The notes under the pieces are model-generated. The model saw nothing but the letters and a program-made list of their open reading frames with translations, ran no database searches and was not told the origin of the DNA. From a virus, in the IMG/VR virus record IMGVR_UViG_3300019093_000591, positions 1 to 39,017 of that record: a stretch of 39,017 nt of DNA; one strand, given 5' to 3'. Numbering within the stretch: the stretch's first letter is position 1; every line of letters starts with the position of its first letter. Made by a program: the position numbers and the translations under genes. This document shows, in pieces, positions 13,577-22,751 of the stretch.

Positions 13577-14238
13577 AATAGCATAAACTCCACCGGCAAA
13601 ATACTTTTAAATAGATCTAATTTGTTTCTTTCTATATTAAACTTTGTTGTGATTGGAGAATATGAAAAATTGTTTATATAGCCTAACTTGTTGGCTTGGT
13701 TAAGCCATGGACTCAATGTATTGTCAAATATAAACCTAGCATCGTCGGTGTTAGATAAAGTTGAAGATAACGCTATCTCTACCGGATCTAATAGTTCATT
13801 CTTTTTTAGTAAATGCCGGACTACCAATTGTACTCTAGCACGTCTACCAAAATTAGTAGCAGTGTGTAGTAGTCCGGCATCCATATCATACCAAACACCG
13901 TCTTGTTCTAAACGACACATTTGCTCTTTGACCAAATCCATAAGATAGCAGGCTTCACCTAGTATATTAAGATGATACCGATCATCAATATCTGCATGAG
14001 TTTGATAACAATGAGCCGGATTCAAAATAATAATTCTTGCTTCGCCTTTGACAACAGGCAGTGAATTATATAAAGTTTCCCAAACTGTGCCTTTGAATTC
14101 TTCTTTCATTTCCCATGCATCATAAAAAAAGTTTCCGGTTGGGCGATTTATAGTGGTCTTCATATCTCGACTCGGTAATTGATCACACGCCTCTTGAAAT
14201 AAAGATATATCGACTGTATAATTAGTAGGTGTTAGCAT
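13573..14238 (-). CDS. 2OG-Fe(II) oxygenase, AspH-like
   Basis: A 221-residue protein. H81-x-D83 (YQTHADIDDRYH), H125 (GLLHTATNFG) and R135 (RRARVQLVVRH) fit the AspH-like site. The frame is open upstream to 14496, but that part is antisense to the next oxygenase; ATG 14238 is chosen because a CATAAATA motif predicts a transcription start at this very base, giving a leaderless mRNA. The C-terminal 70 residues lie beyond the catalytic core. Confidence 0.74.
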   Translation of the reverse strand: MLTPTNYTVDISLFQEACDQLPSRDMKTTINRPTGNFFYDAWEMKEEFKGTVWETLYNSLPVVKGEARIIILNPAHCYQTHADIDDRYHLNILGEACYLMDLVKEQMCRLEQDGVWYDMDAGLLHTATNFGRRARVQLVVRHLLKKNELLDPVEIALSSTLSNTDDARFIFDNTLSPWLNQANKLGYINNFSYSPITTKFNIERNKLDLFKSILPVEFMLL

Positions 14239-14243
14239 AAAAA

Positions 14244-14274
14244 TATTTATGTTGATACTGTTATGGCGTAAATA
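14244..14274. promoter_or_regulatory. Divergent late-promoter motifs CATAAATA (-) and CGTAAATA (+)
   Basis: On the - strand CATAAATA (14251-14244) predicts a start at 14238, the A of that gene's ATG. On the + strand CGTAAATA (14267-14274) predicts a start at 14280, one base from the GTG at 14279. Both genes would have leaderless mRNAs. Confidence 0.55.
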
Positions 14275-14278
14275 AAGC

Positions 14279-14914
14279 GTGAACTGTATAGAGCAAGCAA
14301 CCAGAATATTAAGAAAACCAATTGGATGGATTGAATTAGATTTGACTATAGACTTAGAAGTTTGGAAAAAAGAATCGCAATCTATACGAGAACATTTGGT
14401 AGAACATCGAGAGGGAGAAGGCCACAGTAATTGGAGAAGTTGTTGCTTACACGGACTAGGAATAGACATAACAAGCACAAATGATTCTGCGCCCATGGAT
14501 CACTATCATTGGACTAAATTAACCAAGTTATGTCCTACAATAACTGCATTTTGGAAATCATTTCCTACAGAACGATTTGCTCGATTAAGATTCATGGAGC
14601 TAGGTGCAGGTGGTTTTATAGATCCCCATTGTGATGCTCCTAATGGTTTTAAAAATACAGATATCGATATGATGGATTATATCATACCAATTAATGTTGC
14701 AATAACTCATCCAACAGAATGTTATATGGAGTTGGAACAATATGGCAGGGTTCCGTGGTCCGAGGGAAAAATGTTTGTTGTTAATATAACAGACACGCAC
14801 TCTGTATCTAATCCTAGCACACAACCACGTATGCACATGATAGCCCATTGTGTGGTGGGGAACAAGAAAACAGAATTTTCAGAACTAATTGTTAGAAGTC
14901 ATGGAAAGAATTAA
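14279..14914 (+). CDS. 2OG-Fe(II) oxygenase, AspH-like
   Basis: A 211-residue protein with LGAGGFIDPHCDA (H117, D119), DTHSVSN (H174) and R184 (QPRMHMIAHCVV), a clear aspartyl beta-hydroxylase-like core. Start is taken as GTG 14279, since no other plausible start occurs before residue 73 and the predicted transcript begins there. It overlaps the PLP-enzyme gene by 14 nt. Confidence 0.77.
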   Translation: MNCIEQATRILRKPIGWIELDLTIDLEVWKKESQSIREHLVEHREGEGHSNWRSCCLHGLGIDITSTNDSAPMDHYHWTKLTKLCPTITAFWKSFPTERFARLRFMELGAGGFIDPHCDAPNGFKNTDIDMMDYIIPINVAITHPTECYMELEQYGRVPWSEGKMFVVNITDTHSVSNPSTQPRMHMIAHCVVGNKKTEFSELIVRSHGKN

Positions 14915-15758
14915 AATAGCAAAATCCTATAGTAATGAATGGCTAGAAGTCGAGAGGCCGCAGCCACTCATAGACAATTATATTGAAAAGTTAACCACAC
15001 AGGTTATTAATGGCGGAGTGTTTATAGATACTACAGATCAAATATATGTAGATTTTAAAAAAGAAATGACCGCTTGGTTATTAACATCTAAACTCAATAA
15101 AATAACAGGACTAGATAATTTTAATCGTGTAGCTGTTATAAATGGTTGCACACAATTTATAGACAATGTATACATGCAGGGGGCGGTTCAGACAGTCACC
15201 AATGATTATAGGTATCACCAACGACTGAAACTTGGTGTTATTAAAGATGTTGGCCTTTTAATACCAGGGACACCGCTAATAATAGCAATGCCGTTTCCTA
15301 GCATTGGAGATGTACATACCAACATGAAAGAGATATTAGATGAGGCGCAAGACAAGGGAATTAGTGTGCATGTAGACGGCGCTTGGTTTACTTGCTGTCG
15401 CGAAATTGACTTTGATTTATCTCATCCTGCAATCAAGTCTGTAGGTATAAGTCTAAGTAAAGGTCTAGGACTTGGTTGGAATAGAATTGGCCTACGCTGG
15501 ACTAAGAGCAAAGACTTCGATGCTATTACTATAATGAATGATTTTAATATGAATCTAAAAGCACCAGCAATGATTGGTTTATATTTTTTACGTAATCTTT
15601 CTCCGGACTATTTATGGAATACACACGGGGAACGATATCAGAAAGTATGTGCAGATTTTGGACTGACTCCAAGCAAGAGTATACATCTAGCACTACGCAA
15701 TGGCAGTCCAGTTGGGGTTAGCCCTTTAATAAGGTATTTAGAAAATGCATCTGCATAA
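14901..15758 (+). CDS. Small fold-type I PLP-dependent enzyme (aminotransferase-like)
   Basis: A 285-residue protein. HVDGAWF (157-163) supplies the aspartate that binds the pyridine nitrogen and SLSKGLGLGWNRIGLRW (184-200) supplies the Schiff-base lysine K187, as in class I/II aminotransferases. It is about 100 residues shorter than usual and may lack much of the small domain. ATG 14901 is chosen over TTG 14889. It overlaps the oxygenase upstream and the QueC-like gene downstream by 14 nt each, so the three are coupled. Confidence 0.75.
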   Translation: MERIKIAKSYSNEWLEVERPQPLIDNYIEKLTTQVINGGVFIDTTDQIYVDFKKEMTAWLLTSKLNKITGLDNFNRVAVINGCTQFIDNVYMQGAVQTVTNDYRYHQRLKLGVIKDVGLLIPGTPLIIAMPFPSIGDVHTNMKEILDEAQDKGISVHVDGAWFTCCREIDFDLSHPAIKSVGISLSKGLGLGWNRIGLRWTKSKDFDAITIMNDFNMNLKAPAMIGLYFLRNLSPDYLWNTHGERYQKVCADFGLTPSKSIHLALRNGSPVGVSPLIRYLENASA

Positions 15759-16485
15759 CATAGATGGGGTTAAAATTCCTTTTAACAAGGAATGGCAACA
15801 CATTGGCATTGGCCTTAGTGGTGGCGCCGATAGTGCATTATTGGCTTTTTTAATATGTGAACTTGCTAAAGAATCTAGCCCAACTATACACGTTATCAAT
15901 CATGTGAGGTGTTGGAAGACTAAGCCGTGGCAACAAGATAATGCCAACGCTGTTTATAATTGGATGTTTCAACAATTCTACCATATGAAGTTTGTCCGCC
16001 ACACTAACTTTATCGCACCAGAATTAGAATACGGAAATATGGGTGCTGGCCTTACAGATGAATACGGTAAAAGAGTGTCTGGCGACAACATTCAACAACG
16101 TGCTTATGCAGAATATACTTGTAAGTCGCACGGCATAGAAGCATATTACAATGCAGTAACACGTAATCCACGTGATGTAGACTTTCAAGGTATGACTGAA
16201 CGTGATATCGAACGCACGAGCGAAAATACACACTTAGAAATAATGCAACATATGGATGTATGGGCACTTCATCCTTTCCGATTCGTTGAAAAAGATTGGG
16301 TTATTAAACAATATATTCGCCTGGGGCTAGAAAATTTATTGAAAATTACTCGCAGTTGTGAAGGCGAATTTGAAGGATTAGATTATACAACATACAATCT
16401 TGGTCAGCAGGTACCTGTATGTGATAAATGTTTTTGGTGCAAAGAAAGAATATGGGCATTTGGAAAAAATGATTTGCAACAGTAA
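15745..16485 (+). CDS. QueC-like PP-loop ATP pyrophosphatase
   Basis: A 246-residue protein with the PP-loop SGGADS (25-30) that binds ATP, and a C-terminal zinc site of C205 with CDKCFWC (C226, C229, C232) followed by KERIWAF, the arrangement of QueC (7-cyano-7-deazaguanine synthase). QueC turns a carboxyl group into a nitrile. No queD, queE, queF or transglycosylase gene is visible in the window, so it may act on a different carboxylate as an amide- or nitrile-forming enzyme. It lies between a PLP enzyme and radical-SAM genes and overlaps the latter by 17 nt. Confidence 0.78.
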   Translation: MHLHNIDGVKIPFNKEWQHIGIGLSGGADSALLAFLICELAKESSPTIHVINHVRCWKTKPWQQDNANAVYNWMFQQFYHMKFVRHTNFIAPELEYGNMGAGLTDEYGKRVSGDNIQQRAYAEYTCKSHGIEAYYNAVTRNPRDVDFQGMTERDIERTSENTHLEIMQHMDVWALHPFRFVEKDWVIKQYIRLGLENLLKITRSCEGEFEGLDYTTYNLGQQVPVCDKCFWCKERIWAFGKNDLQQ

Positions 16486-17734
16486 AACATTCTGTATGCA
16501 CCCGTTTACTGGGTTAGCTACTAGAGAGGATGGTGCAATACAAGTTTGTTGCCGTAGTCATCCTATTGGAAATATACAGGATAGCACTCTAGAAGAAATT
16601 TGGAACAATGATAACATGCGTCGAATTCGACAGCAGGTGTTGCACGGAGAGCGCCCTGCAGAATGTGAACCGTGTTTTGTTCTAGAAGACCAGGGTGTAG
16701 AAAGTTTACGTCAGAGACATATTGCAGGAGTAATCCCTGAAAGTCGCATCACCCTGTATCCAAATGCACTAAACGGAATGGACAGTAATTTTAAGATGCC
16801 GTTTGAATTTCCTACTATGGAAATTAAACTTAATAACTTATGCAATCTTAAATGTCGTATGTGCCATCCTATGGATAGTACTAGTTGGAATGACTGGAAA
16901 GAAGTAGAAGAATTTTACATTAAAGAAAATAACTTTATGGTTAAGGCTATTGAAGATCTTAACTTAATGCGTAAACCATACTTAGACAAGTTTGATGATA
17001 ATCCTAACTGGTGGACAAGTCTTGAAAAATTACTACCGTATTTTAGACGTGTAGAATTTGCGGGTGGTGAACCACTAATGGATCCACAACATTATCGAAT
17101 ACTTGATATGCTTAAACCGTATGGACATCAAATAGAAATAAAATATGCTACCAATGGCACTACATTAGGAATTAGTAAAGGTAGAACAATATATGACTAT
17201 TGGCCCCATTTTAAATCAGTTGCCGTTAACATCTCTATTGACGGCATCGATGATGTTTACAACTACATTCGCGGTAACGGTGATTGGAATCAAGTTGTAG
17301 AGAACATCAAAGAAATACAAAAAATTTCTAACGTAAGTCGAATAGTCGGTGCTGTTGCTGTACAGGTTAGTAATGTACTAACGCTTGATGAAATGATAGC
17401 ACACTTCCTAGACGAGCTAGGCATCGTATTTTATACAAACATTGTCAAGTATCCTAACGTACTGTCAGTCCAAGTTCTTCCACCGCATCTTAAAATTCTA
17501 GCTGTACAAAGATTAAACGCAGTAAAAGATCACGTTCCGAGATTCAAACACGTTAAAGAAAACCCAATACTATTAGATTTAACAATAAAACAAATCAATG
17601 GTATTATTAATTACATAAACGCAACGGATCAAAGTGACAAGTGGAAAGACTGTGTAGAATTTAATCGAAGACTAGATAAGACTCGCAATCAAAGTTTTAC
17701 AGATGTGACTCCGGAGTTCAAAAACTATGTTTAA
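16469..17734 (+). CDS. Twitch/SPASM-type radical SAM enzyme
   Basis: A 421-residue protein. CNLKCRMC (C125, C129, C132) is the CX3CX2C site for the SAM-bound [4Fe-4S] cluster, and FAGGEPL is the SAM-binding GGE motif. An N-terminal cysteine module (C9, C27, C28, C66, C69) resembles the auxiliary-cluster SPASM/twitch domain, here placed before the core. ATG 16469 is chosen over the frame open from 16400, which is antisense-free but lacks a site. Such enzymes often modify peptides. It is paralogous to the 20215 gene. Confidence 0.83.
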   Translation: MICNSKTFCMHPFTGLATREDGAIQVCCRSHPIGNIQDSTLEEIWNNDNMRRIRQQVLHGERPAECEPCFVLEDQGVESLRQRHIAGVIPESRITLYPNALNGMDSNFKMPFEFPTMEIKLNNLCNLKCRMCHPMDSTSWNDWKEVEEFYIKENNFMVKAIEDLNLMRKPYLDKFDDNPNWWTSLEKLLPYFRRVEFAGGEPLMDPQHYRILDMLKPYGHQIEIKYATNGTTLGISKGRTIYDYWPHFKSVAVNISIDGIDDVYNYIRGNGDWNQVVENIKEIQKISNVSRIVGAVAVQVSNVLTLDEMIAHFLDELGIVFYTNIVKYPNVLSVQVLPPHLKILAVQRLNAVKDHVPRFKHVKENPILLDLTIKQINGIINYINATDQSDKWKDCVEFNRRLDKTRNQSFTDVTPEFKNYV

Positions 17735-18656
17735 AGTAACTAGTCGATGGCCGCACCAAGACTGCATCAAGATAGAATGGAATCTTGGCAAGCGGTGTAA
17801 TTACGATTGTAGTTATTGTCCAGCGATAATTCATGACAACCATAGTCCTCACACAGATATTAATATATTAGAATCAACAGTAGATAAACTTTGTGAGCTA
17901 GGCAAACCCCTGCGTATTAGTCTAACTGGCGGTGAACCTTGTGTACATCCCGACATAGAAGATTTGTTAGAATACTTCAAACGCAAAGATATATCCTGGG
18001 TGAATCTTACAACCAACGGCACTAGAGGATATCGTTGGTATCTAGACAACGAGATATTTTATAATCATCTTGTTTTTAGTCTGCATTTTGAACAAGATTG
18101 GACTCGAGTATTTGATACAATTTTAAAATTCTATGATAGCACAGAACGAGAATTTTTTGTTAATATAATGGCTCATCACAAATATATGCACAATGTAAAA
18201 GTTGTTGTTAAAAAGTTTGATGAAATTGGAATCAAATATGCTATTCGTAGAATTCGTTGGACTGAGGGAGATCACAATGTTTTCGATGATATGCGATACG
18301 ACGGCAACGATTTAGAATGGATATTATCCAACGATGCTACAGTCACTCCTAATACAATTATATTCAAAGATAAAACAGAACAGTTGTATCACGCCAATGA
18401 CGTTATTAAATTACATCTCAACAAATATAATGGTTGGACTTGCAACGCAGGTATAGAAAGCCTAATGATAAATTGGGACGGAGATGTACACAGAGCGACT
18501 TGTAGAGTCGGTGGTAGTCTTGGCAACATATATGAAGGTGACTTCGTTGCTCCTAGCGAACCCATGACTTGTGACCGTAATTTCTGTACCTGCGCGGCAG
18601 ACATTCCACTAACTAAGCTAGCACCTCAGCAAGTAATTCCGATACAGCCTGCGTAG
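17727..18656 (+). CDS. Radical SAM enzyme with SPASM-like C-terminus
   Basis: A 309-residue protein. CNYDCSYC (C24, C28, C31) binds the radical cluster and LTGGEPCVHPD (about 65-75) is the SAM motif. WTCNAGIESLMINWDGDVHRATC and the final CDRNFCTC supply cysteines for auxiliary clusters. It overlaps the preceding radical SAM gene by 8 nt and resembles the genes at 19238 and 24508. Its 3' end overlaps the opposing SGNH-like gene by 44 nt. Confidence 0.83.
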   Translation: MFKVTSRWPHQDCIKIEWNLGKRCNYDCSYCPAIIHDNHSPHTDINILESTVDKLCELGKPLRISLTGGEPCVHPDIEDLLEYFKRKDISWVNLTTNGTRGYRWYLDNEIFYNHLVFSLHFEQDWTRVFDTILKFYDSTEREFFVNIMAHHKYMHNVKVVVKKFDEIGIKYAIRRIRWTEGDHNVFDDMRYDGNDLEWILSNDATVTPNTIIFKDKTEQLYHANDVIKLHLNKYNGWTCNAGIESLMINWDGDVHRATCRVGGSLGNIYEGDFVAPSEPMTCDRNFCTCAADIPLTKLAPQQVIPIQPA

Positions 18657-19257
18657 CCAACGGGCCAGGATGCTGTCCATCCTTAGCGTAATCGATATCA
18701 GTTAAATGACCGTTTAGTTGTTCACAATCTAATACACCCTGTGTGGACCTAAAAAATGTAGCTTCGTAATGTTCTGTATTATACCACAACTGTCGACTTA
18801 TTGCTTGCATTAATAACGCATTGACTTGAGCATTAACCGGATTGCTATTCCATATATCCCCGTAAGAGTCTTTATCAGTATTCCACGGACCAAAAGTGTT
18901 AACTGTGTTATCTGAATATAATGTACATCTGCTGTATTCAGTCCATATGTTTACCACTGCACGAGGTGTGGGATAGTTTTGTTTTAATATTACTTGGTTA
19001 TGAACAGAGTGTTGTATTGAACTTCCTATAACCCCCATATTGATTACAGGGCAATTAAGAAATTTACTTAATTGGTAAGCAATGGTATTTTCCTCATCTA
19101 ATGCTTCACCAAAGACCATCGAACATCCAAATATTACTATAGACTTTTTCCAGTCGATCGTATCAAACTCTAATGTGCGATACCCATCAGAATTTAGCAA
19201 GTAATTTGCATGAGAAGTAGGTAAGAACTTTTTAAAATTATAATGATTTAGTAACAT
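18613..19257 (-). CDS. SGNH-hydrolase-like protein
   Basis: A 214-residue protein with VIFGCSMVFGEA (about 41-52) in place of the GDS block and DGQHPG near the C-terminus (DxxH dyad), as in the other SGNH-like proteins here. ATG 19257 is chosen; the frame continues upstream to 19344 but that part overlaps the radical SAM gene. It overlaps that gene by 20 nt. Confidence 0.72.
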   Translation of the reverse strand: MLLNHYNFKKFLPTSHANYLLNSDGYRTLEFDTIDWKKSIVIFGCSMVFGEALDEENTIAYQLSKFLNCPVINMGVIGSSIQHSVHNQVILKQNYPTPRAVVNIWTEYSRCTLYSDNTVNTFGPWNTDKDSYGDIWNSNPVNAQVNALLMQAISRQLWYNTEHYEATFFRSTQGVLDCEQLNGHLTDIDYAKDGQHPGPLATQAVSELLAEVLA

Positions 19258-20218
19258 GGGTATCTGTTTGACAACTACAATGATGCATCGGGCAAAGAAT
19301 TTGTTCAGGGGTAATATCAGCATCAAAGTCTTCATTAAGAACATTTAATTGTTTCCCTCCGAAAGCGTTAAGCTGACAAGATCCTGCAAGTACTTGCCCT
19401 GAAGCATTTATACTAACAATTTCAAATCCAACATTACACCGCCAACCTTTAAATTCATTCCATCCGTTAGTTAAAATTGTATGAGGACGGGCGGCTACCG
19501 CAGTATTGTTATCAAACAACACAACGCTTTCATGTAACTTAATATCATTTAGTCTTTTAAATATCCAGTCGCTGTTGGGAATTCGTTTAATACTGTTGTT
19601 AACATATTCAAATTGTTCAGGTGTATATACATCAACCCCTTGCCCAGGAGAATCGACTATTTCTTTAGTTTGGATGTACCACGGATGTTTACTAGATAGC
19701 ATCTTATCAACATATGTTACACATTTATTCCATGCAGTAGCATCCATAAGCATTAATGCAGTGACTTTTAATCCTGCATCAAACAACAAGTCTGCTACAG
19801 CAATATGATGATCTATGTCTACATACTCATGATGACAACTAAGGACTGCATCATCAAAGTACGCTGAATTTTCAGTCCACCATCTTACAGATCTAGATCC
19901 GTTTGAGATAATTGTGATGTAGACATCGTGACTTTCTTTTATTTCTTTGCAAAATTTTTCAAGGCCAGGCCACATAGTCGGCTCGCCGCCACCTGCTATC
20001 ATTATATGAAACTTTTGTTTATTCAACTTTTGTTTATAGGCATCGAATAATTTTCTAAAGTTTGTAATTACTAAATCTACATTTTTTGGATACCGATATC
20101 TTTCATCGTGTGACCCTGGAAAGCAATAGCTACAATTAAAATTACAAATGTCAGTAGGAAAAAACGATACTTTTAACAAGTCTGATTCCTGAATCGAAAC
20201 AACCTTAATAGGTATCAT
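19238..20218 (-). CDS. Radical SAM enzyme with SPASM-like C-terminus
   Basis: A 326-residue protein with CNFNCSYC (C25, C29, C32), the GGGEPTMWP motif and a C-terminal WRCNVGFE...CQLN...CPMHHCSC cysteine set. The order and tail match the genes at 17727 and 24508, so these are paralogues. An ATGA overlap couples it to the 20215 gene. Confidence 0.84.
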   Translation of the reverse strand: MIPIKVVSIQESDLLKVSFFPTDICNFNCSYCFPGSHDERYRYPKNVDLVITNFRKLFDAYKQKLNKQKFHIMIAGGGEPTMWPGLEKFCKEIKESHDVYITIISNGSRSVRWWTENSAYFDDAVLSCHHEYVDIDHHIAVADLLFDAGLKVTALMLMDATAWNKCVTYVDKMLSSKHPWYIQTKEIVDSPGQGVDVYTPEQFEYVNNSIKRIPNSDWIFKRLNDIKLHESVVLFDNNTAVAARPHTILTNGWNEFKGWRCNVGFEIVSINASGQVLAGSCQLNAFGGKQLNVLNEDFDADITPEQILCPMHHCSCQTDTHVTKSL

Positions 20219-21627
20219 AATAAATGCTCCAGTTCAGGAAATATTGCTTTTGCACCAAGATTACGAATAGCATCTAAGTTGTTTACGTATTCCTTAAAGT
20301 CCGGCAATAAGTTTGTGTGATCTTCTGCTTGAATAAATTTTAAGATCCCTTCCCAGCGTTTCCAACCGTAAGGGTTGTCTTTCCAGAAATTATCGTCTTG
20401 TCTATAGTTGTCCCACAACCATTTTTTAAAGTCAGCAAATCGTTGTACAATTTCTTCCTTGTCTGCTTGAGGTAAAATCCTAGCACTTAAAAATGTAGGT
20501 ATGTATAACAAGTGTAAGTTGATGATGCCGCCACCTGTTTCGTATTCGTCGAGTGAAAATTTATTAATCTTTTTAAATCCCTGACTCAGTTTCCATTTGG
20601 CAAAATCGATAATATGCTTAATGTTAAACACTTGCACCGCGCAGGCTATTGCACAATGTACATTGTCTGGAGCATTATCCATCAACCACAAGCTACGTTC
20701 TATATCAGCCCAGTCAGTTGGATATCGAATATAATTGTTGCGTTCCATAACAGCATCTATACTAAATGCATATCGAACTTGTTTGAAGTGCTCCCATACT
20801 GCTATGATATCTTCATTAACAAATATACCATTGCTGTTGTAGCGAAGGCTGATATTTTTAGCATACCCTCGACGAATAATTTCATCTAAAAATCTACGAT
20901 GCTCTTTAATCATCAACGGCTCGCCGCCTGCAAAATACAGTTGAGTTATGTTAGGGATCTGTTCAAAGACATCGTTCCAGAACTCAGGCTTTTCGTACCA
21001 GGTATTATTAAATTCTTCTTTGTCAAATCCAACTTGTTTAATGACTATAGGACTACGTGTTTTAGCCACTAGTTTATCATAGTCTTGTAACCATCTACTA
21101 CTGTCATGCGGACTACACATAACACATTTTAAATTACACGTATGTCCTAATCTTAAATCTAAATATCTAATTACAGGTGGTACGCTACCATTAACATCGG
21201 TATCCCTAATAAGTTGAGAAACATCAAGGCCATCGCGATTCCATTCATACATTTCCCATAAGCGTTTGCTTACGACTCCGTTAGATTCTTCTTCAAAACA
21301 TTTTGTGCAACTCGCAGGTATCTTGCCTTCTAGCATAGTCAATCGTACACTACGCATATACTGATTATTAAATGCTTCTAGGGGAGTTTCGCGGCCAAAG
21401 TTTGCAGGTTTTCCATCTTCTTTTTTAACCAGTCCTACCTCATGATCGCCCGTGGCTGCTCCGCTAGCATTAGTTACACAACACAATCTAGCATCACCGT
21501 TCGGGCGAGTAGCAACATGTATCCACGGTAGCGCACAGAAACTATGGCTACCTGTTTTTTCTTTTATCATCTGTTGCCCTTGGCCGATACGTGTGTGCTC
21601 GGGCTGTAACCAAAATGCCTTATTCAT
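20215..21627 (-). CDS. Twitch/SPASM-type radical SAM enzyme
   Basis: A 470-residue protein. CNLKCVMC (C164, C168, C171) and FAGGEPL define the radical SAM core; the N-terminal module has C31, C49, C50, C107 and C110. It is the paralogue of the 16469 gene, with a longer N-terminus and C-terminus. It overlaps the 21620 gene by 8 nt. The pair 20215/19238 mirrors the pair 16469/17727 on the other strand. Confidence 0.84.
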   Translation of the reverse strand: MNKAFWLQPEHTRIGQGQQMIKEKTGSHSFCALPWIHVATRPNGDARLCCVTNASGAATGDHEVGLVKKEDGKPANFGRETPLEAFNNQYMRSVRLTMLEGKIPASCTKCFEEESNGVVSKRLWEMYEWNRDGLDVSQLIRDTDVNGSVPPVIRYLDLRLGHTCNLKCVMCSPHDSSRWLQDYDKLVAKTRSPIVIKQVGFDKEEFNNTWYEKPEFWNDVFEQIPNITQLYFAGGEPLMIKEHRRFLDEIIRRGYAKNISLRYNSNGIFVNEDIIAVWEHFKQVRYAFSIDAVMERNNYIRYPTDWADIERSLWLMDNAPDNVHCAIACAVQVFNIKHIIDFAKWKLSQGFKKINKFSLDEYETGGGIINLHLLYIPTFLSARILPQADKEEIVQRFADFKKWLWDNYRQDDNFWKDNPYGWKRWEGILKFIQAEDHTNLLPDFKEYVNNLDAIRNLGAKAIFPELEHLL

Positions 21628-22711
21628 TAAACTCTCTAAGTTCTAAAAATTGATCTCTGCACTGGCTAACTTCCACTTCTGGAAATTTACCACATACCCT
21701 AGCACACATCAATATAGACTTATCTTCAAATCGTTCGTTCCACATAGTTTGCCATGCGTGGCTGTCAACAATTTCTTCTATAGTGTGTGTTCTTAAATCT
21801 AATCCGTCTATACCACCAAATGCTTTGATTGCTTCTAACAACGAAGTAGTACTATCATTCATAAAATTATACACTAATTTGTCCGGTGTTGCATATTGGT
21901 ATGGCACACTAGCTAAGAAACAGCAAGGCCATAGGTGACCCTGTGCATCTATATAAATGCTACGTTCATCTTCTACTTGACAACTAATTGTAGCAGTCTT
22001 TATCACTTCTTTATAATTCTCTACAGTTTTACGATCGATGAAGGCGATCTTTTGTTCGCCGGGTGGTAATAAAGTATGCGTTACCGTCCCATCCCTATCA
22101 AATACTTTAAATTCTTTACTACCAATGAATCTACTTGTTTGTTTTTCATGGAAACTTTCAAACCCTATTTCTTTTGCCAAATCACGACATGTTTCTAATT
22201 GATGCTCATTATGTTGGAATGTGATAAAGTTCCAACGTGCTTTGCCACCTGCCGCTATAAATGCTTGGGCGTTTCTTATGATCATGTCAAAGTCTGTACC
22301 TATACGATATAGACTGTGAGTATCTGCAAGACCGTCGATACCAAATAAAACTAGATGATTCTTTGGCAATGTTTGGGCTAGTTCTTTCCACCACTTGACC
22401 GTTCTAGCACTGGCGTTGGTATGTATATGTATATCAACGTTGGGATTTTGTTCTACAGTATATCTAATTATGGGAATCAAATCATTGTTCATAATCGGAT
22501 CACCAAAATTCCCGCACATAGAAATACTACCTAGTTGTGTTAACAAGCTAGGGGTTATAACATTCTTATAAAACTGTAAATCCATGTTATTTTCTATTAA
22601 TTTTGGATTGGGTAACCCGCCGTGATTATTCCTGGCACACATTGGACATGATGCTTGGCATAGAGTTGATATCTCTATGTGTATTTGACGAATCTCATTA
22701 TATTTGTACAT
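21620..22711 (-). CDS. SPASM-domain radical SAM enzyme
   Basis: A 363-residue protein with CQASCPMC (C18, C22, C25) near the N-terminus and a SPASM-like tail (CQVEDERSIYIDAQGHLWPCCFLA, then CARVC). In place of GGE the sequence reads GNFGDP (about 75-80), as in several SPASM maturases. ATG 22711 is chosen over GTG 22738 because the predicted late transcript starts at about 22734. First gene of a four-gene - strand block. Confidence 0.82.
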   Translation of the reverse strand: MYKYNEIRQIHIEISTLCQASCPMCARNNHGGLPNPKLIENNMDLQFYKNVITPSLLTQLGSISMCGNFGDPIMNNDLIPIIRYTVEQNPNVDIHIHTNASARTVKWWKELAQTLPKNHLVLFGIDGLADTHSLYRIGTDFDMIIRNAQAFIAAGGKARWNFITFQHNEHQLETCRDLAKEIGFESFHEKQTSRFIGSKEFKVFDRDGTVTHTLLPPGEQKIAFIDRKTVENYKEVIKTATISCQVEDERSIYIDAQGHLWPCCFLASVPYQYATPDKLVYNFMNDSTTSLLEAIKAFGGIDGLDLRTHTIEEIVDSHAWQTMWNERFEDKSILMCARVCGKFPEVEVSQCRDQFLELREFNE

Positions 22712-22723
22712 AGGTCCGGGATG

Positions 22724-22747
22724 GTTAAATATTACCACATATTTACA
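22724..22747. promoter_or_regulatory. Divergent late-promoter motifs TGTAAATA (-) and GTTAAATA (+)
   Basis: On the - strand TGTAAATA (22747-22740) predicts a start at 22734 (23-nt leader); on the + strand GTTAAATA (22724-22731) predicts a start at 22737 (15-nt leader). Neither leader has a clear Shine-Dalgarno sequence. Confidence 0.45.
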
Positions 22748-22751
22748 TATA

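Noticed and set aside
14239-14496. N-terminal extension of the - strand oxygenase frame
   Set aside because: This part is antisense to the + strand oxygenase at 14279 and lies upstream of the predicted late promoter.
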